A stretch of 64,000 nt of DNA from Anopheles merus (taxonomy: Eukaryota; Arthropoda; Insecta; Diptera; Culicidae). The stretch lies in contig NC_054084.1 in the NCBI RefSeq assembly GCF_017562075.2, positions 17,013,889-17,077,888 on the forward strand, given 5' to 3'. The notes beneath the pieces were generated by a model. That model saw only the letters and a list, made by a program, of their open reading frames with translations. It ran no database searches and was not told the DNA's origin. A program made the position numbers and the translations under genes. Positions 23,754 through 36,409 of this stretch are shown one piece after another (the stretch's first letter is position 1; the number at the start of each line of letters is the position of its first letter).

Positions 23754-26635
23754 TACTGCAGAAAACGTTCGCACAAAGCAGCCAGCAGCAGGACAGTGGC
23801 AGAGTAACGCAGTATCGCAGTAACGAGCCGGCCAGCCGAGCGGTCGCTACTTATTTGCGGCCACAAATTGGAATAATTCGGTTGTAATTGAAACAAATCT
23901 AATCTGTATTACTACGAGCGCTAACGGCGTTTGTCCATTGAAGGTCCACGGTCCAGCTGTCTGGCTGTTCTTTCGACTTGTTTGGGCTGCTTTCTTTAAG
24001 CCCGGAAATTGAGGCCCATAAAAGGACGCCGCCGGAAGCCGAAGTAACACCATTCGCTGCCCTTCGCTCGGGCAAAAGCCCATACAATGCGCTGCGCTGT
24101 GTGAAGGCGCAAGACGGAAGGTCAATTTGGTCGCACCTCCCCTTGTGTTGGCTGTTCGCTTTTGTCGGGTTGCATAAATTTTGTACCCACACCGGGGGGA
24201 ACGACTTCCCGCGCACCGGTTGCGTATTGCAACTGTGCAGCTGGGCTAAGAAACGCTTGGAGCGAGTACAGTACGTGCAGCGTGGTCGAAACGATCCGTT
24301 TGAATTTATCACCGTCACACCGGTAGCAGTCATAACTCATGCATTGACACCACTACTACCATCACCTCTAGCGGTCGCTGCGGTCTTCCGGTTGGCCGGT
24401 TTGCTCGTTCTAGGCAAATATACGCACGACGTCGTTGCCGCTTTCGCACAAGGACAGCTCCCTGTTGACAAGGAGAGCTGCACGTGCGAGAAGTACCACC
24501 ATTTACGGTTTGGAACATTCATTATGCCACAAGCCGATCATCACAGGTCCTTTTCAGTGTGCAGGCGCCATTCGCTCGAATCGGGAAAGGATGCGACCAG
24601 TTGTTGAAGCATATCCGGGACTTTGGGCCGTCGACACAAGGCATACGTACCTGCTGCCACTGTTTGTGCGCTGATCAGTGGACAAGGCTTGGCTGTGTCA
24701 CCAGCAGCTGAGAAAAGCACGCGAAAGCTCGGGAGCAAGGAATGTGCAGGAAATGAAAGCAAATTAGAAATAGTTCTCCTAGCCCGCCCGAGTTTGTATA
24801 ATCCTTTTTCCCTGCACAAACGCACACACTTTCATAGCAAAAACCACAGAATGACCTGAATCCTTTCGGCCCATGCCATCCCAGGCAGCTCGGCGAGTCC
24901 TTGACGAGGTGCGGGAGAGTGTTACAAGCAGACAAGTCCTTTTCACCACAATAACCGTTTTCCCTTTGGCGGGCAGAGGGAAAATATGGCTTTGGCCTAC
25001 CGCTGCTGCTTGCAATGGAACCGTCCAACCGTCCGCTTTAAGGATGTGAGAACATGTGATACTGTGGCGTGATGAGTTGTTGGATGGATGGAGCGGGTAA
25101 ACTCTTATCGTGGAGCAACACATTCTTCCCCCTAAACCATAGCAGTAGCAGCAGCAAAGCCACAGCTTCTGGGACACTGCTCACTCGGAAGCTAATTGGA
25201 CAGAAGGTGGAAAACTTTCCCATGCTTTCCCATTAAACCTCTTTCCACCCATCCACATACACACACACACAAAAGGCCTTTCTACGCATTCTACTCAGTC
25301 CGCATGCAAGCTCTCGGTCGGTTGATAATGCAAGTGTTGGTACTTTAACTTTGCCCATCACCCGTCACATTTTTTCCCATCATTCACCGTCTCACTTGCT
25401 CTCGCTTTTGTGCAGACAATCTGGTCGGAGCTGTGGTTCGTAGCCAAGGTTCCCATGGTGGGGAGCCTATATTTATTTCTAGGTCAGACTTTTTTTCTAC
25501 TTCCCCACTTGAAGCAGCGTCACTGCCGTTCTTGTTGAACCCGTTTTCTTGTCCTGCTTCATTTAAACGACGGAACCGAACGGAATTGCGGGTTAGTTTC
25601 GTTTTTTTTTTTCGCAAACGGCTCCCAACGGTCATCGATGCATGTGTGGTCATATCGATTTCAAACGCACTCACACACTTATAGATACATTTTTCTTTAG
25701 CGATATAACGAGCGCAAAAACTCTTCACATTGGCACACCTTCAAAACGAAGCGGTACTACATGAAAAAGATAAGAACCGGGCGCACTGAAAAACACTCTC
25801 AGCACATGGGAAAAGAAACAATTGCTCTCCTACGGCACCCAAAGGGGATACCGCCAGCCACATATCGTCTCGTATCGTATGACAAACGAGTTAAAACACA
25901 CATTGAACCTCTTTTCTTTGCCCGGTGCATCGTACGGGGGCTTCTTCCGCATTGCTGCAGTTCACACGCTGCGATTATTAGTGCGACAGCAATGCCGTAT
26001 GTGTGTGTGTATGTGTGTGTGTGTGTGCAGTGCCCGTTGTGCGGACCCGGTGCAGGTATTGATTTCCAATTTTGAAATTTATGTCAAGCTAAACGACCAA
26101 TCCGTACAACGACGTTAATGTTTGCGGACGTTGCCGGTTCCTGGTCGGGGTTCGGGCACGAAAGTACTGCATACGGGCATTATTTGCCGATGACAGGAGG
26201 TGGAGACAATATGTGAAATCGTTCTCTTTTATTGAATGTTTTATTAGCTCGTTACGGTGTGTAGTGTTTGTGTGTGTGAGTATAAAAAGTTCATTCATAC
26301 AGGAAAAAATGTTACAAATCGACAATCGATCGATGGTACGGTAAATATTTTAAACTAAAAATCATTTAAGCGTGGAAGGAATGTTATTTCCTGGAGAAGC
26401 GAGCTTTCAATTTAAAGAATTATAAAAATATTTTTATAAAAGCATGCCGAAATGTTCAAAGAGCTCTATTAATGTATTGCTGGAAAAGAATAAACTTACA
26501 CACTTATTTTTTTTTACAGTTTTATCGAAGTTTTTCACAATCAGATAAAAAAAAGTTCATTGAGTCTCAATTTTAACCTCAAAGGTAGCCAGTTTTGCAT
26601 CATTTTGAGCAATTTTAGTCTTAAAAGCCCTCATT
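23754..26635. other. G+C-rich block then mixed noncoding sequence
   Basis: The 23.9-25.1 kb part is G+C-rich and open in several frames on both strands, including a 630-nt plus-strand frame (23978-24607) that begins with TTG and has no early ATG. Simple repeats: CA at 25257-25271 and GT at 25999-26028. A good acceptor-like tract ends near 25417 (CTCGCTTTTGTGCAG) with no matching donor. Beyond 26,330 the sequence is A+T-rich. Confidence 0.4.
25999..26028. repeat. GT microsatellite, interrupted
   Basis: GT units interrupted by single ATG units, about 30 bases. An ordinary dinucleotide repeat in a G+C-richer patch. Confidence 0.8.
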
Positions 26636-26648
26636 AATTAATGTAAGT

Positions 26649-26843
26649 GTCCCGTGGTACAGTCATGATATAGTTTGTACAACTTAACAACATGCTCGTC
26701 GTGGGTTCAAGCCGCATATGGACCGTCCCCACGTAGCAAGAACTGATTATTCGGCTGCGTGGTGGTTCTAGACAAGTCTCAGAAGCCTGCATGGCAGGCA
26801 TGACCACGTTGGTCGTTATGGCAAATAGAAGAAAGAGAAGAAG
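26649..26843 (+). mobile_element. tRNA-headed SINE copy with 13-bp target-site duplication
   Basis: Starts with a GGTACAGTC head, has a B-box-like GGGTTCAAGCC near 26703, then the body motifs CCCACGTAGCAAGAACTG and GGCTGCGTGGTGG, and ends in an AAGAAGAA tail. It is flanked by AATTAATGTAAGT (26636-26648) and AATTAGTGTAAGT (26844-26856), one mismatch in 13. The body matches the copy at 22.1 kb, so both belong to one subfamily. Confidence 0.8.
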
Positions 26844-26856
26844 AATTAGTGTAAGT

Positions 26857-28408
26857 CAAATCATGAGCATAAAAGGTTCAACTTAGCTCCCAAATTTAAA
26901 TGTTTCAAAGGAGACAACTTTGGCCGTCAGGAGATGAAATATGTAGAATCTAATGAAATGATTCATTGAACCTTGCTGTGTTTTTAGCAGAAATGTTTAA
27001 AACACCAAGTGGAGGCACTAATTGATGCATACTGCCAAATGTAGGTGCCTGAAAGGCCAAACAACAAGCCAATATCACAGCCAAACCTTGCCAACGAAGA
27101 AAATCCCACTAAAAGAAATACACTCTGTCGACACATAACCCTACAACTTTCTTCCAATTTCGAATCCGGGACATTAACCGTTCGCCGTTGGAAAGGATTT
27201 GTTGCGCCGATTTTATTGCTTCTTCACTAAATACAACGGTTTCTATTTATACGGCATAAAAACCATCGCTAATCATCTTCATCATTATGAACGCGTAGAA
27301 ATTTTCTGTTGACGTGTTGTTTTTTTCTTTTTTTCCAGTCAAGCCATATCTGTTCACTACCGATTGTTGGGCACGGGCCTCTTTTGCAACGCTGGTGACA
27401 TTGCTCCTCCACATTAACCACCATCGGCCGGTGGTGCTTGGTCTGGCAAACGTCACCATAAAAACCTTTACGATATTGTTATTGCCATCATTACCAGCTG
27501 CTGGCGCCGATGCTAGTGGTGCACACGGTATAAGGTATTGGAAGGAAAAAAACACCCATCAGAAGTATCGCTTTCCGCTCTTTTCTGTCTGCAGAAACAA
27601 CAATTAAATAATAGTAGCAGTACGTGTAGGCACACAATAAAGCGCAACCATGGTTTCGAGCGGCCAAAAACCACTTGATCAACCAAAAAAAGCGACTTCC
27701 CGGAAGTAGCAAACCACTGAATCCACCTCGAGAATCGGTTGACATGCACGAATCCTGCGTAATCATTCCAGGCGATTTTTTTTTCGTTCGTGTTGTGTTG
27801 CCCCAACCGACGACAATGCCAGTCGGGGTCAGTAGGCGAATCAGAAATAATAGGGCCCAAAGCATGTTCGAAACGCGATATCGAGAATAAAGCGAAAAAG
27901 AAAAGAAAAAGAGAGAGATAGAGAGACAGCGGGTCAGGCCGAAGGCGAGCCAGTCTAGTACCAGTTGAATAGCCGCGGCCCGGAAGCCGGATTGAGTGAT
28001 GTGGCGGGAGGTTCGGCCGAAAATACTTCCTGTCACCAGGGAGCGCTCACAATTTATTAACTCGAGCGCGATGGTTTCCTCTTTTGGCGCGGTCCGGCCC
28101 AAAGCCCAGTGTAATGACCTCATGACATTCCGCTCGACGCCAGATTAGTGCGGTGCTCAATCGTCTCGTTGGAGTGCTCATTAATGGGATCGTTCATATT
28201 CATGGCAGCTGGGGCAACGGGCTAGTACAAGTTCAATTATGGCTACAAATGATCGGCTGCCGGGAAGCTGGTCTCAAAAAGGGTCTGAGACGGTGCGGGG
28301 ACATTTGTTGGCAACAAAAGGGGCATAGTTGAAATATGTTTTGCTTAAAATGTGAAATGATTGAATTCAAGCAATGTTTAAGCTACTAACAGGCCAATAA
28401 ACCATGTA
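26857..28408. other. Mixed noncoding sequence with a G+C-rich block
   Basis: 27.3-28.3 kb is G+C-rich, with open frames overlapping on both strands. A very strong pyrimidine tract ends in CCAG at 27338, but no donor follows within a convincing frame. A GA-rich patch lies at about 27,908-27,930. No protein is recognised. Confidence 0.4.
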
Positions 28409-29166
28409 AAGTGAGATCCCTTATAACGAATACCACTTAATAGGAATTTATCGTATATCATATCTCACATAACGAATAATATCGTTTGTATTTTTGATAC
28501 AGTTTTTGCTACCGATATGCTATCAAGTTCACAAGTTGTTAACATTGAGCATTTCTTCAATTTTGTTTACCTCTAAATGAGAACTTCGATACTATGAATC
28601 GTTTAATATAAAACTATTCCCAGGAGGAGAAGTACCGTATAGTTGTGCACAAATGAGTGAAATATTGACGGGTGTTTCTTGGGTTTTAATACTGTGACTA
28701 GACCAACACATAATCTGTTGTAGATTTAATGTCAATTAATTTAACCAATTGTGATGAAACTTGATCCTTTAAAGCCGATCCTATATCATTGATATTTTGC
28801 AACAATGCAATCGATGATTTAAAATTATTTCCTCTTATATCAAGAAACAAAATCCGGTAGAAACTGAAGCTCAACACACAACTCACGTGTTCGATGCAAT
28901 AGATTTGTTTGGAAAATATTAAAGAAAATGCTAAAATAACCGACCACTATTTCAAGAACATGGATTAATAATCGTAGAATGTAGTGAACTACTAATATCT
29001 GTGCACATCTAGGTATTATTAGGACCCTCTCTTGTTTAATATATGCAAATATACATTTATACCAGCTCAAGTGTGGTCCTGGGTCCAGTAATTTCACTTT
29101 TCATACAAATTACATGGATAAGAAATTCCGGCATAACGAGATTTTCACATACCGAGCGAGACACTG
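28409..29166. mobile_element. Possible degenerate DNA-transposon remnant
   Basis: The left edge reads AAGTGAGATCCCTTATAACG and the right edge, reverse complemented, reads CAGTGTCTCGCTCGGTATGTG and then ATCTCGTTATGCCGG. Both carry an ATAACGA-type motif and share GGAATTT about 40 bases in. The layout recalls pogo/Tigger-like ends, which often start CAGT and carry such motifs. The arms match only loosely, no clear TA duplication was found, and the interior has no recognisable transposase. Confidence 0.22.
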
Positions 29167-31517
29167 AATCGAATTAAACTCGTTAGGCAGAGTATTACTC
29201 TATTTTCAAGCGTCATGAAACTCAGGATGATTTTTAAGTCTATTTTAGGCTTTGGAAAATACAAACCAAACTTAAACAGCACTTAAAAGCAGCTTGTATT
29301 TTATTTTTCTGCTATTTAAAAATATTATATTTTTACATTATTGTGTTTGTTTATTATCATATTTTTTAAATAATCATATTTTACGGCGTTTTTAGAAAAT
29401 TTTAAGGTATAACATAAAATTTTTAAAGATGTTTTTGTGTCTAATAAGAGATTTGTTTCTTATAAATTCAAAAAAATGTAAACCATTCTTTTCCTTTTTG
29501 GGAAATAAATAAGTCACAAGAAAATTATTCCTCTAATCCGGATAAGCGACTACAGCTCAACTATAAAAATACCTAGCAATCCGCTAGAAGTATGCTAATA
29601 CTGCTAGCTTAGACCTGCACACACAAATTTCCTTCGCCGCTGCTAATAAGCATAATTTCCCAGTCCCAGCCCGAGAATGCCTACACAGGCGCTGCGTGCG
29701 TTTGTGGTGAGGGTGGAAGGCGAGCTTTGCAAAATAAATTACAAACTTGCGTTGGCGGGTATTGGTCGAGAGTACGGTTCATCGGACCAGCTCCCTGGAG
29801 GCTTGCGGCCAGCATGCCAACTGCCTCGCACAGAACGAGATGCCTGTATTGCTGTTGGCATGAATTTATTACGATGCTCTGCTATGTGGCCGAACATTCC
29901 ACACTGGGTGCAGGCAGGCAGGCAGTCAGAGTAGCTCTCTCTCTCTGGGGATCTCAGCCGGTCAGAGAGAAATTCTCAAACGATGGTAGCAATCATGCAT
30001 TTGACCGGACCCGGACTCGGGGCATTCGAATGGCTATTTTTGTTTTCTAATCAAGCGAAGCCTTCCGTGCGTTCTTTCATTCATATTTAAACAAAAAAAA
30101 AAGAACGAAAAACTCCACTGCACAGTAGCAGATCTTATGAAGCTTTGCCCAACGGATGAAGCAAAATGCACAACAAGCAATATTGTTTGAAATTGCTTTG
30201 TTTTGTGTGAAGGATAAAGCAACACAGTGCGTGGTGCTAGGATTTTGATGTTGCACAGCTTAGAGGATTTTGCAAAATGTGTCATAAAAAAGAATGATGA
30301 TTAAGGTGCTCTGCCATGTTGCGCAACAGTAGGAATAATTATAGCAAAACAAAAAAAAGGTTATAATATAATATATAAGGAAAATAAAGCTAAAAATAGC
30401 AAGCAAACATTCTAATTTAATTTTTATAGAGGAGTAAAAATGTATACTATAAAAATTTCATTAGGATATAAAATATATCAAAAAAATCAAATAATTATAA
30501 ACGCTTACTCATTTAAAGTTATTCTTAAACTGTTACATTATTTTTAATTGAATATAACCACAATGATTTTAAAAATTCAATGCCACAACCAAATAAAGCA
30601 AATTATCATTCAACTCAATATAAGCATGCAAGGTAAACAAGGAAAAAATTCGTTAAAAGTTCCACCATTTTCATTCGACGAAAGATTAAACAACATTTAT
30701 GGCTTCCCACTTGTACAGATAGGAAAACAACAGCTAGGCATCGTAACTTTCCCAGCCCCGGCTTCGATAAACCGCGTTAAAAGTTAACCGACGGTTTGTA
30801 AACTCACGGAGGGAAGTAGCGGCTTTATGCTACCCGGAAAGAAGGTCCGCAATTCATACCTGCCTTAATTTAGTTTCATTTAGAAGCACACTTACACACA
30901 CATACATACATTTATGTAATAAACGCTACGTATTTAACGTAAGCCTCAGTTTAATCTTTCCGGAAGCTTTGCGTAATAAGTACGATAGTTGGCAATCTGT
31001 TACCGCTTAGCAAACCCGCGCCTGCCTGCTTAAGCTTCATTTCGACAGCAATAAAGAGACAATAAAAAAGCAATCTTTGTAACAAATTTCCCGTCGGCAG
31101 GCGTTTGAACGATGTTTAAAAGTGTAATAAAATTACCCAAAACGTGACAGAGGGTTGCTTCATTCAAATTCGTACAAACGTCATGCGTACGCGAACAAAA
31201 CGTTGGGCTCGAGACAGTAACAAATGATCCGGTGGGGGTATATTTTAATCTTTCTACCTACAGCGTCTTGAGCGAGGAGTGCTGCACAGAACAAGTAAGA
31301 TGGCCGCTGCTCATATTTAAAGGTAATCCCGTACGAAGGTCACGTCAGGGCCGGAATGAAAGAGATAACCATTCTCGGGCTGGAAACAGCCGGAACTGAG
31401 AGAAGAATGTATTTTTAGTCCCGTAGACCCGCGTCCCAGGTAGAACCGCGTCCCTTTGGGGGAGGGGTGCTACTCCCAGGAAGGAATCCCTTTTGGTTAT
31501 TTTCAATCTGTTCCCAG
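29167..31517. other. A+T-rich then G+C-richer noncoding sequence
   Basis: 29,200-29,560 and 30,290-30,560 are strongly A+T-rich and empty. 29.65-30.05 kb is G+C-richer with a short CT run (29935-29946). 30.9-31.5 kb is G+C-richer and leads to an acceptor-like tract ending at 31517. No repeat family member is recognised. Confidence 0.4.
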
Positions 31518-31663
31518 TGTTTTCATCACTCGCTTTTACCCCTACTCCGCGGAGGACGGGTGGGTCCACTTGTGCGATAACATCTGGAAGGAAGATTTTG
31601 CCCTTGTTTCATCCCCTAATCCCATATACAGCGAAAAACCCACCACATTCCGGCGGGCAGTGG
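31518..31663 (+). CDS. Candidate internal coding exon, 48 codons
   Basis: A pyrimidine-rich acceptor (TTTTCAATCTGTTCCCAG) leads in, and a donor GTGAGG follows. With one leading base the segment is open for 48 codons (starts VFITRFYPYSAEDGWV, then HLCDNIWKEDF) and leaves one base. Third positions are rich in G and C, and the peptide mixes aromatic, charged and Pro residues like a globular protein, which makes this the most protein-like segment in the window. Its leading T completes the CC left by the candidate at 22656, giving Pro. A second frame is also open and I cannot name a family. Confidence 0.3.
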
Positions 31664-33094
31664 GTGAGGTTGTCTGAGAGTGGCAGTGGGAGGCCCCTTC
31701 CCCATGACCCAGGCAAAACACGGTTTGGGAGGAGTAAGGGACTACGCACCGTCATCCGGTCCGAGACGACCCACTTGACGAGTGAAGTTTGTCCATCAAA
31801 TTACACGAGAGGATGGAGCAGGAACAGACACTTCTCGCCCAATCTCCTGCCGACTGCACGTGTACCACTCACATGTGACAGCTGGCAGTAGACACCGGGA
31901 CACTAAGCGGGCAAGCGAAGACAATTGTAGCAAACCTTTTTCCCGGCTTTACTGCATAGGGCTGCTTCGATCAATAAAATACATCTGCTACGGCGACGCG
32001 GCAAGGTTGATGAAAATCTAATAAAACTTCGGTGACAGAACGTCATAAAAAGTCAGTCATCCGTCAGTTGGGGCGTGCGTGTGTGTGTGTGTGTATAAGA
32101 CGCCCACTAGCGGTGAGGATGTGAACCATGATAATTACTTCGGGATGACTTTATCCACAAACCGCGGTGGAGATGTTCACCAACCGCCGGAACCGTACCA
32201 ACCGAGCGACGCCCAAGGTGGTCCGCGCGAGAGTCGATTCACGCTCAAAAGAAAAGAGCACACACCCCCCTCCCCCCAAAGGACAAGCTCCCGCTTAGGG
32301 AACGCTGACGGTAAGCGGTGATGAGTCAGCAGGGACCACTATCGACGATGGCTCATTTCAGTCTATCGGCGGTACCGAAGACGCAAGTCAACCGCAAACC
32401 GGGTCGAAAGGTGTTGACTGGCGTTTCGTAAAACTTTGCCACCTGCCCCTGCCAAACAAGGGCACACCGTTGCGCGTCCCCTTTTGCCCGTTTGCACCAT
32501 CTTGCCTTGGCTCCGCAGAACGAGTTGATCGGATGTTCTGAACACGGTTAAAAGTACCGACTCATCGTTATCGGATCGGTACCATCCCGTGGGTTTCTTG
32601 GAAGGATAGTTTTTGAGCTCGGTTGGTCTGGCAAGCTTTAGCGAGCTTGGTTTGTTTTAGTTTTCGATCGAGTTTTTTTTTTGTTCTTATACGGAACAAA
32701 CCACACATGCAAACGCTAGGGGACTTTTGTTCACTGAAATGATTGGATAAAATGAGTTGCTTAAAAATATTCAATCAGCTCTGGAAGAATTCAGCGTGAC
32801 TAGCCAAGTGAGTACTACATAGTTTTAAACCGTGGAGAACTATACAATATTCCCTTTCATGTGATAATGATCAACAATATTTGGCATAATAGCTATTTTT
32901 TGAAGCATTAAGGACTTAGTCTGGAACCTTGTCATGTGTTTTCCTTTTTATGTGAGAAGGCTTTTTTACTAAGCTCAAACGAAGTATTAATATGTTTTGT
33001 AGAATATAAAATGTAGCTCTGCAATGATATTTAAGGTTTAAAAAAATCATAAAACTATATTACAGAGTTTATTTTCTAGAAAATATAATTCTTT
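31664..33094. other. G+C-rich then A+T-rich noncoding sequence
   Basis: 31.7-32.6 kb is G+C-rich and holds a GT tract (32074-32095) and a C-rich run near 32263-32278. An open plus-strand frame ends at a donor-like ACG-GTAAGC near 32311 but lacks an acceptor. From 32,820 on the sequence is A+T-rich. Confidence 0.4.
32074..32095. repeat. GT microsatellite
   Basis: About ten GT units beginning GCGTGCGT. An ordinary dinucleotide repeat. Confidence 0.8.
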
Positions 33095-33108
33095 CAAGCA
33101 GTAATACT

Positions 33109-33275
33109 TCTTCTTTTTTGCCACAGTAACCGTCTTCAGTGATTTATCCATTACTAATAGCAGAATAGTCAGTCCTACGTATGGAAAAACGGCCCATTCG
33201 GGGCTTGAACTCATGACAGGCATGATGTTAAGTTGTACAATTTGACGACTGGACAGATCTCGTGGTATTACCAGC
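33109..33275 (-). mobile_element. tRNA-headed SINE copy, minus strand, 14-bp duplication
   Basis: Read on the minus strand it has a B-box-like GAGTTCAAGCCCC, then ATACGTAGGACTGACTATTC and a tail ending AAAAAAGAAGA. Flanks are CAAGCAGTAATACT (33095-33108) and CAAGCGGTAATACT (33276-33289), one mismatch in 14. The body matches the copy inside the LINE at 55.8 kb more closely than the two plus-strand copies. Confidence 0.78.
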
Positions 33276-33847
33276 CAAGCGGTAATACTAGTAAAGTAGT
33301 ATGTTGTTTGTAGCTAAATTGTAGCAACAACCATATTAAAAGTGAAAGTAATTCTTTAGGTAAAAAGCATTCAAATGAGCAATAAACATTTAACATTCCC
33401 TGTTCCCGCACATTGAATCCACATCGAAGTGAATTTATCTTTGATCCCCTCGGCACGCAAATGCAATTGGGTCATTGTTGAATAATTTATTTAATGTTTT
33501 CCAGTGGTAGCCACGATGCTGGCTGCTTTATCGTTTCCACTGAACCAGATTGATTTTGCTGCTTTATCCACACTCACCAGCACAGCACACACACACACTC
33601 ACACTCATACACTATGATTCACATTACGCGATCCATTTACTAATTGCTTCATTACTAAAGCCAGCATGCCCAGAGAATGGGTGGGTAGGTGGGGCTGGAA
33701 CAACGGGACCACTGAACAAAGATCGTACATTGTAGCGATGTGTTTTCAACTCGCGGCAAGAACAAATGAAATAGAATATTGCCCGATAATGTCTCAATGC
33801 TTAAATTGATTGCTGACGTTACTCTTGATGTAGTGCAGGCGAGGAAT

Positions 33848-33860
33848 GGGGGGGGGGGGG
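33848..33860. repeat. G homopolymer run
   Basis: Thirteen consecutive G. Slippage-prone, with no gene context. Confidence 0.85.
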
Positions 33861-34084
33861 AGCAAACAGAGCGTACACGAGGGGTAGAATTGAATTCCGA
33901 GCGGTTGCGATAAAAAGCTGTCAAAGCCGTCATATAACGCTACACGATCAAATTAATTTTCCTACAGCAATCGAAGGAAAAATCTCGAAATTGATGACTT
34001 GACATTTACTTCAGCAGCATGCGTTGGGACTGCGACGGTAAAGAGCGATACATGAAAGTAGAAATAGATAAATGGTTTCGAGCA

Positions 34085-34120
34085 AGAGAGAGAGAGAGAG
34101 AGAGATAGAGAGAGAGAGAG
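34085..34120. repeat. GA dinucleotide tract
   Basis: About seventeen GA units with one interrupting TA. The longest GA tract in the window; a GAGA-factor site is possible but not shown. Confidence 0.8.
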
Positions 34121-36050
34121 TGAAAGATTGTTTCTCAATAAACTCATCGTCAGACCGTTGCTTAATGAAGAAAGTCATCTTCACTGTACGGTTTACCATG
34201 TGATGCGTTTAACGAATGGTGTTGGAATATTTGCTAATACTTTGTCTTTTTTTTAATAGCTGTTGTAGACTAATAGCAAAAACTCGATAGCAACGATAGC
34301 AAAAACTCGTTTTTATGTTTTTGCAATTAACCAAAAATGGGAGAGCGAAAAAACACTCAACACTAATTTAACCGGTTATTTATTTTAAACGATAATTTCC
34401 ACATCACGCCTTAAGAATGCTTATTTGTAATGAAGAACAATTTCTCATAAAAGCATTCTGTAAGCTCACGTACCCGGGCGCAGCGTTCGAAAGACATTTC
34501 AAAGATATGCTGCCACTCACCCACTCATCGCCGGGCGGGCTCAAACTGGCGCGAAGTTTATCTCATCCATCCAGACACAAAATATAAAGCTCATTTGCAT
34601 AGCACAAACACACCATGCGACGCATACTAATCAATCGCCCCAGGGTGGACGAGCATTTTTGCGCGAGTTTTAAATCCGAGCGCCAAACTCTAGAAAACTT
34701 CCCTGCAGCCGTTTTGATTAGCATTCACGAAAAAGCAATCCCGTTGTTGTTGTTGTTTATTATTAGTATTTTGGTTGTTTTTTTTTGGTCGCCATTGATT
34801 CGAAGAGCTATGAGGCTCTACCGGCAAACGAAATTGACAGCAAGCGCCCAATCTGTTCACTGATCTCGATTTTCGAGCATCATCGATCAACGCGCTGAAT
34901 GGACGACAAACGCCACGCTGCGATGGAACACATGTTTAAGTCATTTTCGGAAAAATACGATTGCCCAACCGAACAATCACGACCACCTATCTTCCCGGAT
35001 TTACGATACGGTGTGGTTGATGCAAGGATAGGTAGAACAAACAAACAAACACACACACACAAATACACATACAAAACAATAGACAGGTCCTTCTTGCACA
35101 TTCTCTTTTCCACGGGCGTCCGTCTCTGGATCGGAATATTAATCACTTCACAATTCGATGCGGCCCAATTTCGAAACAGCAGCAGCATCGGGCAGCACTT
35201 GATTCATTGCAAAGCTCCACTGACCGTGACCGAGGCATTGTGACGTGCAAAACAAAACGCACTAACATCTGTGTATGAACCGTACACGTAACAAAACTCG
35301 AACACTGGACAAAATCAATGCACAGTGCTCGAATCAGCGCTGGCTGACGACAAATATATCACGACAGTGACACATATTATCTGCAACATTTATTATCTCC
35401 CCATGTCACACGATTCAATGGACGCGGAAGTACAATAATTTGAAGGACGATGGAGAAAACTCATCCAGGTGAGTCTATGACGGTGTGGCAAATGGAACAA
35501 AACAATTCACGAGGACACGCGGTGTGCGGTGGTATTGAATTTGATAAATAAATGTTACGTTTTTTTCCTGCTCCAACAATTGTTCGACCGTGCAGCACTG
35601 TCCAGAATGCTAAATGCAATAAACAATGAACGACAGGCGGTGGTACCGACTCTACATGACACCCTGTGGCGTTTCGATGAGTCCTTTCCCACCCTTTCAA
35701 AACTTTCAAAGCATAAACAAGCGATAAAAAAACCGGTTCGGGAAGTACGGAAGCATATTGCTGTTTTATAACGGTTTTCCCAGTGAATGGTTTATTTGAT
35801 TGCAACGTAAACGCGGTTGTATGGCTTGTTTTACAGCACCGAGAGAAATTGTTTATTGGCAACAATTTGAATTAATGTGTAGGCCGTTTTGCTAAAAAGT
35901 ATCGCATAAATTGTTCATTAGAATAATCTTTTGTGTTTTATGTAAGATATATAAATATATTTAATACTTAAGTTTTTTTATTCTGTAGGAACGGTTTGAA
36001 TAGGCTATATTGCTTACTTTATATAAGTTAATACGTGTAAATTAAATTAT

Positions 36051-36115
36051 TGTTGTAGAAAATGTATTGTATTGTAGAAAATATATTGTTTTTGTAGAAA
36101 TATATTGTATATAAA
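36051..36115. repeat. A+T-rich minisatellite, about three units
   Basis: The unit TTGTAGAAAATATATTG occurs three times with small changes (TTGTAGAAAATGTATTG and TTGTAGAAATATATTG), about 18 bases apart. A local tandem duplication in A+T-rich sequence. Confidence 0.65.
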
Positions 36116-36409
36116 AAAGTGTAATAGAAGATATTTCAAACAAAAGTCTTTTGAAAACAACCATTTTAAGTTTTTTGAATACAGCTTTCGAGACAATCAT
36201 AATAATCAAGTATCGACTAGGTTAATAGAACATTTGTATTGTAAAAAAAACCCTGGAAAAATATCTATACAACATATTTTGGTCTAGACTGAATTTATGT
36301 TCTCATTGTCAAATGCCGGATAAACAAATGAATTCTAACTTAAACATGAAAGCAGACTTGAGATAACATAGCATTAGTCATCTGCATCAAGGATTCAAGA
36401 TCGGCGTCA

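Larger units (their letters stand above)
33290..36050. other. Noncoding stretch with microsatellites
   Basis: Contains CA-rich sequence at 33585-33612, a G run at 33848-33860, a GA tract at 34085-34120, and CA/AAAC repeats near 35040-35065. An acceptor-like tract ends at 33503 (ATGTTTTCCAG) ahead of an ATG-containing open segment that runs into the CA repeat, which I judge too weak to call. The end, from 35,860, is A+T-rich. Confidence 0.4.

Noticed and set aside
23978..24607. Longest open frame in the window, 209 codons on the plus strand
   Set aside because: It starts with TTG with no ATG near the beginning, the region is G+C-rich so stops are rare, and the opposite strand is also open for 144 codons. 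No domain is recognisable.
27338..27536. Very strong pyrimidine tract plus CCAG with an open frame after it
   Set aside because: No convincing donor; the open frame is hydrophobic and low-complexity, and T-rich tracts are common here.
28698..29097. Minus-strand frames inside the possible pogo-like remnant as a transposase
   Set aside because: No transposase motif could be seen in either frame.
32107..32310. Open segment ending at ACG-GTAAGC
   Set aside because: No acceptor upstream; it follows directly on a GT microsatellite and contains a C-rich run.
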